Shown here: positions 45,615 through 55,547 of the stretch, one piece after another
Layout of the letters: each line of letters starts with the position of its first letter
How positions within the stretch are numbered: the stretch's first letter is position 1
From: a virus
Direction: 5' to 3' (one strand)
Length of the DNA: 64,000 bases
IMG/VR virus record: IMGVR_UViG_3300032288_004534
Coordinates: 1 to 64,000 of that record
The notes under the pieces: generated by a model
Databases searched by the model: none
Seen by the model: only the letters and a program-made list of their open reading frames with translations
What the model was told of the DNA's origin: nothing
Made by a program: the position numbers and the translations under genes

Positions 45615-47183
45615 TTAAAAAGTCACGATAAAGCGATAATCTTCAACTTGATCTGAAGTACGAGTGATAGGTGTTTTATTTTCTATGTATAACACTTCTC
45701 CGGTACCTTCTCTAACTGCAGGTTTATCAAATGAGGTAACTATTGCATTTATATTAGTAGTACTTGATACCACAGTTTCTCCTGGTATAAAAAATACTCC
45801 AGTACCTCCTGTAGTAACTCGCGTTAGTTTTAATATACCTTGAGTTCTAGCAGTATTGGTATTGGCAAATAGCACCAATCTACCTCTAGCACCGCTAGTG
45901 GAGCCAGTAATTACTTCATTCTCACGGTAATCACCTAATACACCAGTTACATGTACTCTAGATGTTTGGTCAATCAATACAGAATTTGCTGTAGGTCCAG
46001 AACGAAGTTTTGGATTACGCAATAAACCTACCATTCTCAATTCATTATTTGATGGATATGAATTAGCTTCATTGACACCCATTGAAACTGATATCATGAC
46101 ATTTCGGCCACCTAATTCATTTCTAGCACTTTTTCCGTGGCCACCAGGTGGTGACAAAACTGGATATATTGTGGCACCGGAACCATGAGAAGAATTAGCA
46201 ATTATTACTGCATTAGCGATAGAATAATTACGACCTGGTGTAATCATAGTAATTTTTCTTACCTGGCCTGCAATACAATTTGAAACATAAGCAGTAGCTC
46301 TTTGTGCAATAGTGGCTCCACTATCACCTCTTATAACTACATTAGGGCCTATAATATAAGTTGATGTAGTATTAGGTGTTATGGTAAATGCATTATTGAC
46401 TATTGCAGTTTTTGTAATACCAATATATCTTACTATTCTACGTAATTGTCCTGCACCTAATCCTGATGATATGTACATGGTAGAATAATTATAAATTCCA
46501 TCAACCGAACTAGCTTCAGCTCCAAGTCTAAATGAAGTATTGCTAGATATCTGAACAAACGTATTACTCAATGACAAATATCCAGCACCATTGGCACTTA
46601 TAACTACATGATCTATAGAACCATTTGATGCGGCCTGCATAACAACCCATTGAGCCGAACCATTATTTGCCGTAAGTTCTTTTACCGGTATATTTGTTGA
46701 TGTTAAAAATTTCTGAGCATCGGCCGAGGTTACATTATACATGAATTTCCAACGATAACCATCAGCAGTGCTTATTATTGAAGTACCAATACCTGCAGGT
46801 TCAACAGTAGATGGAGCACCTCTATTATTATCAATACACTTATAAACATTGTTATCTGATGATAGAATATAAAATTGCGTATCATATAAATCCGCATTAG
46901 TATCAGTATATTGTGTATAAACAGTACCGCTAGTCCAATTATATCTCGGTATTACATGCGATACATCTGTATAATTAACCCTTTTTAAAGTTACCATATC
47001 TCTATAGACATCAAATGACGTATTAAAAACATCATTAGCCACTGCCGGTGGAGATGCATCATTAGCAAACGGAATTGTTTTACCTACAAACATATACATG
47101 AGAGTAGGAGCAGCTTCATTGAAAGATTCATGAAACTGCTCCGCGGTATTGATGCTAAAATTTGATGTGGTGGTACCTGGCAT
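45615..47183 (-). CDS. 8: gp8 baseplate wedge protein
   Basis: A 522-residue protein (T4 gp8 is 334). VIPRYNWTSGTVYTQY, YKCIDNNRGAPSTVEPAG and TADGYRWKFMYNV match the T4 segments around AVIPRRDW, VYRCLDV and GDGYVWEYLFEI. The C-terminal VLYIENKTPITRTSDQVEDY matches MIYMENRPPI and DQTEE of T4. The extra middle is beta-rich. In T4, gp8 dimers join gp7 and gp10 in the wedge. The AATAAATA element is 27 bases upstream. Confidence 0.85.
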   Translation of the reverse strand: MPGTTTSNFSINTAEQFHESFNEAAPTLMYMFVGKTIPFANDASPPAVANDVFNTSFDVYRDMVTLKRVNYTDVSHVIPRYNWTSGTVYTQYTDTNADLYDTQFYILSSDNNVYKCIDNNRGAPSTVEPAGIGTSIISTADGYRWKFMYNVTSADAQKFLTSTNIPVKELTANNGSAQWVVMQAASNGSIDHVVISANGAGYLSLSNTFVQISSNTSFRLGAEASSVDGIYNYSTMYISSGLGAGQLRRIVRYIGITKTAIVNNAFTITPNTTSTYIIGPNVVIRGDSGATIAQRATAYVSNCIAGQVRKITMITPGRNYSIANAVIIANSSHGSGATIYPVLSPPGGHGKSARNELGGRNVMISVSMGVNEANSYPSNNELRMVGLLRNPKLRSGPTANSVLIDQTSRVHVTGVLGDYRENEVITGSTSGARGRLVLFANTNTARTQGILKLTRVTTGGTGVFFIPGETVVSSTTNINAIVTSFDKPAVREGTGEVLYIENKTPITRTSDQVEDYRFIVTF

Positions 47184-47209
47184 CTATTTGATCACCTTTC
47201 TGTGCAGGC

Positions 47210-47217
47210 TATTTATT
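47210..47217 (-). promoter_or_regulatory. Putative late promoter, AATAAATA (gp8)
   Basis: It matches 7 of 8 consensus positions in the 29-base gap between the propeller-bearing wedge gene and gp8, overlapping the former's stop end. Confidence 0.5.
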
Positions 47218-49915
47218 CCTGTATCACGAACTCTGAAGATTGTGTTAGTAATGCTGATCGATCTTGATTCAATAATCTTGGATTATGTTGGAACATATCA
47301 ATTCTATCCTGCACAGAATCGCATACAAATAATTTAGTCTGATCAGGATTGAATGTAATACCTGTTGGTGAAGTACCTACAGTAGCAATATACTGATTCA
47401 GATATGCCGCAGTCTCTACATTCCATGCCTCAGATAATGCAAATCCATAGATTCTATCACTATTTGACCCAGAGATAAACATCTGAGTCCCCTCAATATT
47501 AAACTGGACATCATTTGGATTTAAATCTTGATTTCCTATGTAAAAGAAACTACTGCTTTCAAGCACTAGATGTTGTGCATCTTCCATCACACATACATCA
47601 TCATTTTCAAATAATATATTATCATATAATATCGTGGCCGTTCTAACATCCCAAGCAGATGTTAATTGGCATTCAACTATCTTTCTATCACCCTCACCAA
47701 CAACAAATAATTTGTATCCATCAGGTTTAAATGCAAATCCTTGATTTCCTGTATCAAGCTCGGTAAGTGACAAATCTGTGGTTGTTGTTGAGAAATCACC
47801 AAGTGCATCACCTGATTCAGTAGTTATGATATCACCAGCATGGGTCAAAAATTTATCTAATACAACATAAGCTGTCGATACATCCCATGCGGTACCAAGA
47901 TCATATTGAGTTATATTATCTCTGGTATTTCCAATGACATACATTCGACTACCATCAGGTTTAAACCTAATACCTGTTGGATTAATATCACCATAGTCAG
48001 AAGTTTTTGCTGTTGTATTTGCTACGGAAAAACTTTTTGATGCATAAGCCGCAGTAGTTATATCAAAAGGTGTAGTTAAATTATATTGATAAACTCTATC
48101 TGTGGTTATACCAACAATATACATTTTTTGACCAGATGGACTAAATTCAACACCGCTAACATTCAATTCTTGACTGCCAATATTAAAATGAGTATTTGTA
48201 GCAAGTCTACTCAAATTATTGGCAAATATAACCATACGAGTAGCGGTATCAGCATCAGTTCTGACAATATTGTGACCAGGATGTGGCAAAGTAGAGATGG
48301 TTTGAAATTCACCAAACATCTTAGTGCCAGCAGGATGCAATATACGCTTGACAACATCACGGTATTTGTTTATGGTTTCTGTTATTCTTAAAACATAAGA
48401 ATATTCTTGATAAAAATTGTTATCTTGTAATTTGTTGTTCCAGCTTATAAAGCCTTTAGTATCAGTATAGCGGCCTGGTAAAGTTATAACACCGGATACT
48501 TCTGGAGAAATTACACCATTATAGGTATTAGCACGTAATGTATAACGAGTTATTCCTGCCAAATCTGTATATGATTCGGGTGTAAGTGCAGTACCTCTAA
48601 TATTAGTCAATGAGGCGGTAGAAAATCTATCAAATGATGCATCAGATGCAACTATTGAAATTGCATCAATCGTACCAGGAGCATTTTCAGCAACTATTAA
48701 TCCATCACCACCTTGAAAGAGATTGTTTTGTCCAGGTATGGCCCTATCATAAATTTCTTGGTCTCTAACCACAACAGTTGGTAAAGATGTTTGATAACCA
48801 CGACCAACGGATGTTACTGTTATCGAATTTATAGAACCTACAATAGAATTTGTAAAATTTAATGCTGTAGCAAGCTGTGATGATATATTTGCAGCAGCAA
48901 GATTGGCAGATAACGCAGTGCTATTAGTACCTAATGACGCAAAAGTAGCTCCGGTAGATAAAACTACATTACTAACAGAACGAATTAAATCATTATTTAA
49001 TGATAATGTTGATGTGTTTGAAAGTGAAGTAACAACTGCTGATGCGCCATTACCACTTCCGCCAGTAATAGATATTAAGCTAGTATTTCCAAGTCTATAA
49101 CCACTACCACCTCTGGTAATTTTAAATGTAATAGCGCCGCCGGTAGGGGCAGTAGATACCACTCTACCAGTGGCAACAGCAACACCTGATGTTATGGTTA
49201 TATTATCACCAGCAGTATGATATGCACCACCATCTAAAACACTAGCTTTTACTATAGAACCAAATTGCGATTGAATGCGAGCCGTATTTCCTAAGTTATC
49301 CTGAACAATTTCATCATTTTGAAAAGTACCAATTACATTTTCTATGGTCAATTCATATAGATCAATACCTAACACATTTACTTGTGATACACCTTGAACC
49401 TTTGCTCTAGCACCAGATGTAAGACCTATTAGATTACGGCCCTCAAAAACCGTAGGTAATGCATTAAACGGACGTCCTACTCTAAGCAGAGTTTCTTTTG
49501 TCCATCGTCCATCTGATGCTCTAAGAATATAATCACCGGGATAATATAAATCAATTTCTTTATTGAAAAGTGCACGAAACAAAAATCTATAAGAAAATTC
49601 AGAACCTCTGGTTCTGTAGAATTGACGAATATGTTTAGTAAGAAGTCGTTGATCAGCTAATACATCTTTTGGTATGTTTAGCATAAACTCTTTACGAAAA
49701 TAATCAAGAAATGAATCTATAGTCCTATCAATATCTTGATATTCTATAAGACTTCTACCTGTTGTGACTACGTTTCCTGATTGCTCTAAAAATTCATAAT
49801 AAGCTTTTAGAAATGAAACAAATCTAGGGCCTTCTTCTCTAATAAATGCAGGAAATTGTGCCTCTATTAGAGGTGAAATCTTCTTAAAGATTTCTTCAGC
49901 GCCGGATATATTCAT
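47213..49915 (-). CDS. gp7-position baseplate wedge protein with C-terminal beta-propeller repeats
   Basis: A 900-residue protein between gp6 and gp8, the T4 place of gp7 (1032 residues). The N-terminus FPAFIREEGPRFVSFLKAYY, then IDRTIDSFLDYFRKEF, KHIRQFYRTRGSEFSYRFLF and YYPGDYILRASDG is typical of wedge proteins in cyanophage-like T4 phages. From about residue 575 to the end there are five propeller-like repeats of the form FxPDGxxMYVxGxxxDRIxQYxLxxxWDVxTA. I do not see clear T4 gp7 homology, so the symbol is left blank. Confidence 0.65.
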   Translation of the reverse strand: MNISGAEEIFKKISPLIEAQFPAFIREEGPRFVSFLKAYYEFLEQSGNVVTTGRSLIEYQDIDRTIDSFLDYFRKEFMLNIPKDVLADQRLLTKHIRQFYRTRGSEFSYRFLFRALFNKEIDLYYPGDYILRASDGRWTKETLLRVGRPFNALPTVFEGRNLIGLTSGARAKVQGVSQVNVLGIDLYELTIENVIGTFQNDEIVQDNLGNTARIQSQFGSIVKASVLDGGAYHTAGDNITITSGVAVATGRVVSTAPTGGAITFKITRGGSGYRLGNTSLISITGGSGNGASAVVTSLSNTSTLSLNNDLIRSVSNVVLSTGATFASLGTNSTALSANLAAANISSQLATALNFTNSIVGSINSITVTSVGRGYQTSLPTVVVRDQEIYDRAIPGQNNLFQGGDGLIVAENAPGTIDAISIVASDASFDRFSTASLTNIRGTALTPESYTDLAGITRYTLRANTYNGVISPEVSGVITLPGRYTDTKGFISWNNKLQDNNFYQEYSYVLRITETINKYRDVVKRILHPAGTKMFGEFQTISTLPHPGHNIVRTDADTATRMVIFANNLSRLATNTHFNIGSQELNVSGVEFSPSGQKMYIVGITTDRVYQYNLTTPFDITTAAYASKSFSVANTTAKTSDYGDINPTGIRFKPDGSRMYVIGNTRDNITQYDLGTAWDVSTAYVVLDKFLTHAGDIITTESGDALGDFSTTTTDLSLTELDTGNQGFAFKPDGYKLFVVGEGDRKIVECQLTSAWDVRTATILYDNILFENDDVCVMEDAQHLVLESSSFFYIGNQDLNPNDVQFNIEGTQMFISGSNSDRIYGFALSEAWNVETAAYLNQYIATVGTSPTGITFNPDQTKLFVCDSVQDRIDMFQHNPRLLNQDRSALLTQSSEFVIQE

Positions 49916-49916
49916 C

Positions 49917-51764
49917 TTAGAAAGATGTCACAAAAGTAATAGAAGTTGAACTAAGTGTAGTAGTGGTACCAATTGTATTGATTGGATCAATCAATGATTC
50001 CTCTCTACCAGTATTATCATTTAATACCTTAACCCTAGAATTGCTTATTAGCAATATCTGATTTCGTATAGGATATACATTATAATCTGCAATCTTAACT
50101 GAAAAATTGATCTCACCATTTAATGATTGGGGTCTAAATGAATTGATAATTATTCTTCCAGTATTGTAATCTATAGATCCTATGTTATTAACCACAAAAT
50201 TCTTTTGTGCATTTCTCAAAAAATAAATTCGAATATTACCAAAACCATCATCATCAAAATAACACTGTTCGCCTGCATATCCAAATGCATTTGAACTCAC
50301 AGCAGAGACATACCCATCATTTGGATGAAATATGGGTCTATTAAAAGTTAATGTATAGGTATTTTCACCAGTTAAAGATGGTATAAATCTTTTCTGTACA
50401 GAAATATCAGCAGTGGTCGATTCGATAGATGTGCTGGCCGAATCTAAAATATCTAAGAATCTAGAATATCTAAATTTGCCTTCAAATCTATTCAAATATG
50501 TTGATTCATATTGAATAATTTTATTTGCAACAGCATCACCAATTTCAGATGCAGATAAAGTAGTCTTTAATGGGTCATATCTTACAGTGATAACTGGATT
50601 AACATAAAGATATGTTGGATCCACTATTTCCATATCTATAGTCTGAACATTGTATTTACGCATGTCAGCTTTAATCTGATTTTTGCGTCTAGTAGATATT
50701 AATGTACCTTGTTTAGCTGTTAAGGATGCATATACTTTACCATATACTGGTGGTGAATTTTCTTCACCACCCCATATATTAACACCGGATATATCTGGAT
50801 TGTTCTGTAAAATAATACGTCGATAATCTTCAGAAGTAACAGCTCTACCTTGAGTTTCATATAATCTAGGTGCATTAAATCTGATTGATTCCATTGTTTC
50901 TACATCAGCGCCACCAATTGCTCTTTCCATTGTCGATAGTGTAAATGATGACTGCCCACCCACAGTACCAGAAGCAGTAAAATTATTTGCACCATTTGGT
51001 CTGACGCCATTACAAACACGATATGAAATTAATACAGTGCTATTATATGCAGGTCTAGTACCTAAAACATTGTCACCAAATCCGACTTTATAAAGCTTAT
51101 TCTTATCAGGTTCTACGAAAAAGATTTTTGATGATGAATTTACTGTTGTTAAATCAGTTGCTTGTATATATGTTTGTGTATTACCACCAGTGGTTACGTC
51201 AACTGATATGCTTGATATATCCGTATTCGCATTAGGTAAAACAAATGATGTATTAGCTGTCGTAAATGCATATCTATGGGTAAGAGGAGTTCCCTCAGTT
51301 ATATCAATATAACCAGTAAACCGATTTGTAGTATTAGCTTTTATAGAATAAGATTTAGGTGTGACAAAAATATAAGATACACCATTTACTAAGGTTGTAA
51401 ATCTAGTATTTTTTGCGACAGTTATAGTACGAAAGCTTGCATTAGCTACAGCAGAGGTAAAGGTCACCTTTACATTAGCAGTTGCACCACGCGCAGAATT
51501 AGGAAGATAACCAAGCATTTTAGCTCTTGATACAACATTGTCATATATCTGAGCGGTATCTAAGAAAGATTCATTTGCAGCCATATTAGCATAAAAGGAC
51601 ATATAATATGTGTTGTATGCTAATAAATCAAGCAAGGTACCAATCGCAGAATCTTCAAAATCAAAATCTGAAAATTCTGATCTGCCTGCAATAAAATTTC
51701 TCAGATTTAAACGGATCGAATCAAAATCTAGACCCGCTACTGTTAGAGCTGTATTTGCGGCCAT
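49917..51764 (-). CDS. 6: gp6 baseplate wedge protein
   Basis: A 615-residue protein (T4 gp6 is 660) of the baseplate J family. LDFDSIRLNLRNFIAGRSEF, DFEDSAIGTLLDLLAYNTYY, SRAKMLGYLPNSARGATANV and the segment GGADVETMESIRFNAPRLYE, then VTSEDYRRIILQNNPDISGV, are classic gp6/J signatures. gp6 dimers form the inner ring that ties the six wedges together. Its start overlaps the gp25 stop codon by one base. Confidence 0.95.
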   Translation of the reverse strand: MAANTALTVAGLDFDSIRLNLRNFIAGRSEFSDFDFEDSAIGTLLDLLAYNTYYMSFYANMAANESFLDTAQIYDNVVSRAKMLGYLPNSARGATANVKVTFTSAVANASFRTITVAKNTRFTTLVNGVSYIFVTPKSYSIKANTTNRFTGYIDITEGTPLTHRYAFTTANTSFVLPNANTDISSISVDVTTGGNTQTYIQATDLTTVNSSSKIFFVEPDKNKLYKVGFGDNVLGTRPAYNSTVLISYRVCNGVRPNGANNFTASGTVGGQSSFTLSTMERAIGGADVETMESIRFNAPRLYETQGRAVTSEDYRRIILQNNPDISGVNIWGGEENSPPVYGKVYASLTAKQGTLISTRRKNQIKADMRKYNVQTIDMEIVDPTYLYVNPVITVRYDPLKTTLSASEIGDAVANKIIQYESTYLNRFEGKFRYSRFLDILDSASTSIESTTADISVQKRFIPSLTGENTYTLTFNRPIFHPNDGYVSAVSSNAFGYAGEQCYFDDDGFGNIRIYFLRNAQKNFVVNNIGSIDYNTGRIIINSFRPQSLNGEINFSVKIADYNVYPIRNQILLISNSRVKVLNDNTGREESLIDPINTIGTTTTLSSTSITFVTSF

Positions 51765-52162
51765 TAACGTAAGGCCTCCAATGAGAGAACCAAATTAGAC
51801 GGTGTTTGATTAGTTATAGTCCTGAATGATATATTTACCTGAAGTGCATTATCTTCAGGTGCGCCATCAACAGCAACATTTAATATTTGAACACGTTCCT
51901 CATAATTGGCCGCGGCAAGTCTAACATCTAGGTCTATACCTGTTGCTATACCTGGATCCATCAAATCAAATAGCTGCTGTCTAATATCTGAACCAAATGC
52001 AGGACGAAAAGGACGTTCACCTCTATCTGTCAAAATCAAGCATTTAAGAGCTTGTTTGACAGAATCATTATTCTTACGAATGATTAGCTTACCCGTTACA
52101 GGATGAACCTTCATGTTCAAGTCTAGATCCCTGAATACTGGCGTTTTGACTACACTTGACAT
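51764..52162 (-). CDS. 25: gp25 baseplate wedge protein
   Basis: A 132-residue protein, exactly the length of T4 gp25. FRDLDLNMKVHPVTGKLIIR, DSVKQALKCLILTDRGERPF and FGSDIRQQLFDLMDPG are the conserved core, with ERPF in place of the EPR-type motif. It nucleates sheath polymerisation on the inner baseplate; related proteins occur in type VI secretion. The GATAAATA element is 22 bases upstream. Confidence 0.95.
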   Translation of the reverse strand: MSSVVKTPVFRDLDLNMKVHPVTGKLIIRKNNDSVKQALKCLILTDRGERPFRPAFGSDIRQQLFDLMDPGIATGIDLDVRLAAANYEERVQILNVAVDGAPEDNALQVNISFRTITNQTPSNLVLSLEALR

Positions 52163-52183
52163 GAGACCTCTCCGTTTATGGCA

Positions 52184-52191
52184 TATTTATC
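52184..52191 (-). promoter_or_regulatory. Putative late promoter, GATAAATA (gp25)
   Basis: It matches 7 of 8 consensus positions and is 22 bases before the gp25 ATG, at the end of the preceding gene. Confidence 0.5.
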
Positions 52192-52984
52192 AGGAACCAG
52201 AACCACCTATATTGAGTGATGATAAACGGCTATTAACATCAGCTAGTTCAGATTGCAATCTCTGTATCTCATTAGGATCACTATTAGCATTAGCTCTTAA
52301 ATGAGAAAGTTCCAATTCAAGTCTATATCGTTGAACATTTAATCTTGCAGATTCCACAAATCTCATTTGACCTAATGTATTCTGTGCTTGAGTAGGATTA
52401 TTACCAGATAATACTTGTGATGTAACACCAGAATTAGGAGAATTTACTTGACCAGGAACTTGTGGGCCTGGGACTCGTGGTGGTGATTGATTAGCATTCT
52501 GCCCAGAAGGTGGTGGTACTGATGATCCACCGGCAGCAATTGATATCAAGCTACAAAAACCAGAACCTTGTGCAATCTGTTGCAATAGATTTTGTAAATT
52601 TATATTTGGATATAAACCTTGTGTTCTTAAATACTGTGCTGCAAATGCAACAGGATCATTAACTAATCTAAGTAGATTTGCTATATCTTGCCTAAGTGTA
52701 TTACCAGTTGGTGTTGGTAAACCACCTAATACATTACCTAGTTGATTAACTGTTGAATTTATCTGTGCGGATATAAGATTTGGTATATTTTGAACAACTG
52801 ATACAATATTCTGTGCGCCACCAATCGCACCATTTATTGCACTTCGCGCACCTGCTAATGCAGAATTAAGACCTGATTGCGATGCACCAGTACCACATAT
52901 CGAAGATGCGCCTATGCTGCTATTTACTACACCAGATGCGCTTCGTAATATCTGCTGTATCTGTTCTAAACCGCTAACTACCAT
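52190..52984 (-). CDS. Unknown protein between gp5 and gp25
   Basis: A 264-residue protein I do not recognise. Residues 1-100 are Ser/Ala/Gly/Asn-rich and probably helical (SGLNSALAGARSAINGAIGG). Residues about 95-150 look folded (LRQDIANLLRLVNDPVAFAA). A Pro/Asn/Gln-rich disordered linker covers about 155-205, and the last 60 residues are a helical coil (RLNVQRYRLELELSHLRANA). Two cysteines are present. Its place among hub and wedge genes suggests a minor baseplate component, for example one acting at the spike or hub. Confidence 0.75.
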   Translation of the reverse strand: MVVSGLEQIQQILRSASGVVNSSIGASSICGTGASQSGLNSALAGARSAINGAIGGAQNIVSVVQNIPNLISAQINSTVNQLGNVLGGLPTPTGNTLRQDIANLLRLVNDPVAFAAQYLRTQGLYPNINLQNLLQQIAQGSGFCSLISIAAGGSSVPPPSGQNANQSPPRVPGPQVPGQVNSPNSGVTSQVLSGNNPTQAQNTLGQMRFVESARLNVQRYRLELELSHLRANANSDPNEIQRLQSELADVNSRLSSLNIGGSGS

Positions 52985-52996
52985 GTTATCTTCCTA

Positions 52997-54238
52997 TCAA
53001 TCGCTTGGAGGATTAAGGTCTATTGTAGATCCCTTGACCACCGTTGGTCCAGGTGATCCTACATTCATCGATGTGGCACCAGCAGCTTGAAATGTCTCAC
53101 CTGATGCCAGATTTACATCACCTGATGTAACTGAATTAAAAGTACCTTGATTCATGAAAAAATAATTACCTTGAATTACATGGCTGACATCATTGGTGCC
53201 TGTATATTGGTTTGTGCCTTTTACATTTTCAACAACATTTCCGCCTACTATGAGAGCTTTATCTCCTGAGATTCTTTTGGCCTCATTTACGTTTATCTGT
53301 GTATTTACAGAACCAAGAACTTCTTTTTCTTCATTACCTTCTATCTTTGATACCATAGATCCTTTGACGTTAAGATAATAGTCTCCTGAAATTTCTTCAA
53401 CCTTATTTCCGTCAATTCGTACTCTAGTATCACCAATTATAGTTACATTACAATTTCCGTATATTAATACATTCTTATCTTTTAGAAAAATCTCATAATC
53501 ATCACCTACTATGCGAGTGACTCGAGTACCATCATCCATTATCTCGCGATTGGTACCTGAAGCATGATATTCATGTATACGTCTAGCACCAACTGTATCA
53601 TCGACTTCAAACACATGACCTGATTCAGTTGTTTTGACATGATTGTAAGGATAAAGAGGTGGTGTAGTTATTGCATGTAATTGAGGCTGATCCCATGTTG
53701 GTGTCTCATATTCGGCGGAGTCTAGATCATCAGAGACCGAATCCGTTTTTCTAATAGCCGACATAGGAACCGATGTGATCCTATTTTCCACACGCTCCTT
53801 TGTAGTTGGATGGTCAAGATATACATCACCTTGAGCAAAAAATGATGTATCAGGTATACCTTTAGTTAAAGGGTATACTGAATATGGATCATCGAATCCT
53901 GCGCCTTGATTACTATCGCCATTAACACCATGAAATGACCCTAGAATCATGGGTACTTGGGCTAGCTGACCATCCATATAAAAACCTATCACCCAAGAAC
54001 CTTCAACCAGTCCTGTAGGTGATGTACCAACTCCGCTAATTGAAGCTGATGTGACAGGAATTAATACCTGAGCCCATGGTAAAGATTCTGTTGGAAGAAC
54101 ACTTTTATCTCTAGTATGCCATCCAAAACATCTAACTCGAACACGACCTATTTTTAGAGGATCATTTCTATCCTCAACTATACCGACAAACCATACAAAG
54201 CCGTTCGTACCCATCCATTCTTCATCACGAACTGGCAT
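52997..54238 (-). CDS. 5: gp5-like baseplate hub/spike, lacking a lysozyme domain
   Basis: A 413-residue protein. The N-terminal half has the OB-fold of gp5/VgrG (WFVGIVEDRNDPLKIGRVRV, CFGWHT, PWAQVLIPVT, GSWVIGFYMDG). Residues about 210-390 are a repetitive beta-helix spike (TTESGHVFEVDDTVG, GNCNVTIIGDTRVRIDG and similar). T4 gp5 (575) has a lysozyme domain between these two parts; here it is missing. The ATG with GGGAG 8 bases upstream was chosen. That site lies in the end of gp27, whose stop is 4 bases away. Upstream in-frame ATGs overlap gp27. Confidence 0.9.
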   Translation of the reverse strand: MPVRDEEWMGTNGFVWFVGIVEDRNDPLKIGRVRVRCFGWHTRDKSVLPTESLPWAQVLIPVTSASISGVGTSPTGLVEGSWVIGFYMDGQLAQVPMILGSFHGVNGDSNQGAGFDDPYSVYPLTKGIPDTSFFAQGDVYLDHPTTKERVENRITSVPMSAIRKTDSVSDDLDSAEYETPTWDQPQLHAITTPPLYPYNHVKTTESGHVFEVDDTVGARRIHEYHASGTNREIMDDGTRVTRIVGDDYEIFLKDKNVLIYGNCNVTIIGDTRVRIDGNKVEEISGDYYLNVKGSMVSKIEGNEEKEVLGSVNTQINVNEAKRISGDKALIVGGNVVENVKGTNQYTGTNDVSHVIQGNYFFMNQGTFNSVTSGDVNLASGETFQAAGATSMNVGSPGPTVVKGSTIDLNPPSD

Positions 54239-54242
54239 ATCA

Positions 54243-55547
54243 TTATCTCCCATCCACAGGTTGTATGTAAGAATCTTTGACACATTCTAGAACCGTGCCA
54301 TATGCTAGACCACCAGCTTTTATTCTATGAGCGACTGCCGTAACCAGATATTTACCACCAACAAAATTATCCATTCTACGTTGCGAGATGGGAACATCAC
54401 CAGATCGAGGTACACGTATTTCTATAGTATCACCAGCACAAATACCCGAATCACCATGAACCAATACTTTCGTTACATGAGTAAGAATGTCTGCCTTAGC
54501 ACCAGTTTCTTTTCCTAAAAATTCTTGTCGTCTTCTATAAGTATTCTGCATATCTGAATCACGATCTGCAACATAAGATATTGAACCTTGATATGAATTT
54601 GAAACTATGAATTTTTCGCGAGATATTTCAGAACTTAATTGTTGTGATATTTCAGGTGATACTCTTTGATTTCTAGCTAAATGATCTACCTGATTGAAAT
54701 CTCTATTATACAAATAATTTGATGTACGAAATCTTTTTGCTACAGGATCTAATACTAATACATTAGTTCCCCATTGACCATAAGAAATGCCTTTTAATAT
54801 ATCAAATCCAACTGGTTCTTCTAAAGCAACTACACGATTTCTTTCAAATTGACGATCTCCCGCAAGATAATCTTCAAAATGATAAAAGATTTTAGTTGGT
54901 GGTTGTCTCATCAAATATTGAAATGATGCAAAATGATATCCTCTAGCATTTTCAAAAAAGAAATAATTTGATGTACTTCTATCACTAGATGATTTTGCTT
55001 CACTTGCAAGATATTTCATTGCTGTAAATGGACTTACTCTAGGAAATGCTGTATCGAAAAGTCCATCGGTCTCATCCAGCGTCATTAATCCTTTACCTGA
55101 TACAGGAAGAATATAATCATCAAATATTTTAACGGCCATATCGCTAACTGTTGTAGAATCAAATGCATTTGAGACTCGTTTATACTGATCTTCCATCAAT
55201 TCAAAAGATGACATAAACAAATCATAAGAATCAACATGTGGTTTTAATCGTACTCTGTTTGCTAGCTTATACAGCTGCATTTGACCTTGGATTGTAGTAG
55301 TATTTCTTTCCGAATCAGAAAATGAATAATTTACAGTCTCGCCACCTATAATAGGTAATTCATTTCTTAATCCAGCACCATCAACCATTGCTATGGCAAT
55401 CGAAGTTGATACAGAATCAATACTTTCATAATAGTTAAATTCAGCCATCAATGATTTAAAATCGATTGTCATACCAGTCGTTGTCGATTGCACCGACAAT
55501 GCTTTTATTAATCCTGTACCTGATCTAGTTTCAATATTACCAGACAT
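54243..55547 (-). CDS. 27: gp27 baseplate hub protein
   Basis: A 434-residue protein (T4 gp27 is 391). It has the two-domain hub layout seen in gpD-like proteins: IDFKSLMAEFNYYESIDSVS, GGETVNYSFSDSE, YDLFMSSFELMEDQYKRVS, SPFTAMKYLASEAKS and the late ICAGDTIEIRVPRSGD. Trimeric gp27 is the adaptor between the tube and the gp5 spike, whose gene follows after 4 bases. It overlaps the end of gp53 by one base. Confidence 0.9.
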   Translation of the reverse strand: MSGNIETRSGTGLIKALSVQSTTTGMTIDFKSLMAEFNYYESIDSVSTSIAIAMVDGAGLRNELPIIGGETVNYSFSDSERNTTTIQGQMQLYKLANRVRLKPHVDSYDLFMSSFELMEDQYKRVSNAFDSTTVSDMAVKIFDDYILPVSGKGLMTLDETDGLFDTAFPRVSPFTAMKYLASEAKSSSDRSTSNYFFFENARGYHFASFQYLMRQPPTKIFYHFEDYLAGDRQFERNRVVALEEPVGFDILKGISYGQWGTNVLVLDPVAKRFRTSNYLYNRDFNQVDHLARNQRVSPEISQQLSSEISREKFIVSNSYQGSISYVADRDSDMQNTYRRRQEFLGKETGAKADILTHVTKVLVHGDSGICAGDTIEIRVPRSGDVPISQRRMDNFVGGKYLVTAVAHRIKAGGLAYGTVLECVKDSYIQPVDGR

